Source: Candidatus Kaiserbacteria bacterium
Lineage (GTDB): Bacteria > Patescibacteriota > Minisyncoccia > Phycocordibacterales > UBA2100
Assembly: GCA_019247335.1 (NCBI GenBank)
Contig: JAFAPB010000053.1
Location: forward strand, 1 to 6,345
DNA: 6,345 nt
Reading direction: 5' to 3'
Shown here: piece after piece, positions 6,104-6,345 of the stretch
How positions within the stretch are numbered: position 1 is the stretch's first letter
Layout of the letters: each line of letters starts with the position of its first letter
The notes under the pieces: generated by a model
Database searches by the model: none
What the model saw: only the letters and a program-made list of their open reading frames with translations
What the model was told of the DNA's origin: nothing
Translations under genes and position numbers: made by a program

Positions 6104-6174
6104 CTGCGGGACTTGGATTCGAACCAAGATACACTGCTCCAGAGGCAGTAGTCCTACCATTAGACGATCCCGCA
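6104..6174 (-). tRNA. trnQ: tRNA-Gln, anticodon CUG
   Basis: The minus strand folds into a complete cloverleaf of 71 bases. The acceptor arm TGCGGGA pairs fully with TCCCGCA. The D arm is GTCT-AATGGTA-GGAC. The anticodon stem ACTGC/GCAGT encloses the loop CTCTGGA, giving anticodon CTG. A four-base variable loop follows, then the T arm CTTGG-TTCGAAT-CCAAG. The U1-A72 pair and G73 are typical glutamine identity elements. The 3' CCA is not encoded (G73 is followed by CAA), so it must be added by CCA-transferase. The 3' part of this gene is duplicated about 600 bases downstream. Confidence 0.95.
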
Positions 6175-6183
6175 ATGAACCGT

Positions 6184-6212
6184 ACGATAACCGAAAAAGC
6201 GGCACGCTTCAA
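6184..6212 (-). promoter_or_regulatory. Probable sigma-70-type promoter of tRNA-Gln
   Basis: On the minus strand, TTGAAG (6207-6212) and TATCGT (6184-6189) are separated by exactly 17 bases; each matches its consensus at four of six positions. The -10 ends nine bases before the mature 5' end of the tRNA, so transcription would start just ahead of it. The element lies between the stop of the upstream gene and the tRNA, which suggests independent transcription. Confidence 0.55.
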
Positions 6213-6217
6213 TGCGC

Positions 6218-6345
6218 TCACTCCAACATGTCGTCGAGTTCCCCTTCGATTTTTTCTTCGGTCCGCTCGATCAATTTGCCGAGCCGGTTGATAAGCCGCT
6301 CTTCTTCGAGCGTGAGATCGCGCTTCGAGCGCACCTTCTCGAGCG
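6218..6345 (-). CDS. C-terminal end of an unidentified, highly charged protein
   Basis: The minus strand is open from the window edge to a TGA at 6218-6220, giving 42 visible codons. The text is rich in Glu, Lys and Arg, with regularly spaced Leu and Ile (LTLEEERLINRLGKLIE, then RTEEKIEGELDDMLE), so it is almost certainly a helix and probably a coiled coil. GC content and codon choice match the rest of the GC-rich backbone. I do not recognise the family. The tRNA-Gln promoter begins only a few bases after the stop. The reading frame is well supported; the function is unknown. Confidence 0.6.
   Translation of the reverse strand, partial: LEKVRSKRDLTLEEERLINRLGKLIERTEEKIEGELDDMLE

Noticed and set aside
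6061..6291. A plus-strand open frame of 76 codons at the right end
   Set aside because: It runs through the complete tRNA-Gln gene on the other strand and overlaps the C-terminus of the minus-strand gene, so it is a chance frame. Its LGFEPRYTAPEAV text is the familiar false translation of a tRNA T-arm and anticodon arm.

Overview
The window looks like chromosomal DNA of an uncultivated bacterium, most plausibly of the Candidate Phyla Radiation (Parcubacteria/Patescibacteria). This is an inference. It rests on small densely packed genes, few recognisable Shine-Dalgarno sites, and a secreted protein that joins an N-terminal peptidoglycan-binding-like domain to IPT/TIG and PKD domains, an architecture I associate with that group. 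Most of the window is GC-rich; a 60-base sample inside the transporter gene is about 65% GC. Two 60-base samples in the stretch at about 5640-5960 are near 45-47%.

Layout. Bases 1-461 (minus) hold the N-terminal part of a membrane-anchored DUF218 (SanA/YdcF-like) protein. Directly upstream, 469-1167 (minus) encodes endonuclease V. Divergent from it, 1196-1945 (plus) encodes an Fpg/Nei-family DNA glycosylase, so two base-repair enzymes share one short promoter region. A strong hairpin with a T-run (1948-1977) separates the glycosylase from the convergent gene 1990-3681 (minus), a 563-residue secreted multi-domain surface protein. Next comes 3770-5443 (minus), a 14-helix DHA2-type drug:proton antiporter.

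The right-hand kilobase is the most unusual part. An intact tRNA-Gln(CUG) lies at 6104-6174 (minus). About 600 bp beyond its 3' end, at 5492-5516, there is an imperfect second copy of only its T-loop-to-3'-end segment. Between the two copies is AT-richer DNA carrying the start of an APC-family amino-acid permease. That gene is broken by an apparent one-base deletion and then loses its homology. The arrangement resembles the scar of an element that integrated at the tRNA 3' end and later decayed, but no integrase is visible and the case is circumstantial. A near-perfect 22-bp inverted repeat lies at 5554-5575 upstream of the antiporter.

The final 128 bases hold the charged, helical C-terminus of an unidentified gene (minus). 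The genes fall into three loose themes: DNA base repair (endonuclease V and glycosylase), cell surface (DUF218 protein and IPT/PKD protein), and transport (antiporter and dead permease). I see no CRISPR array, no complete mobile element and no clearly new multi-gene system.
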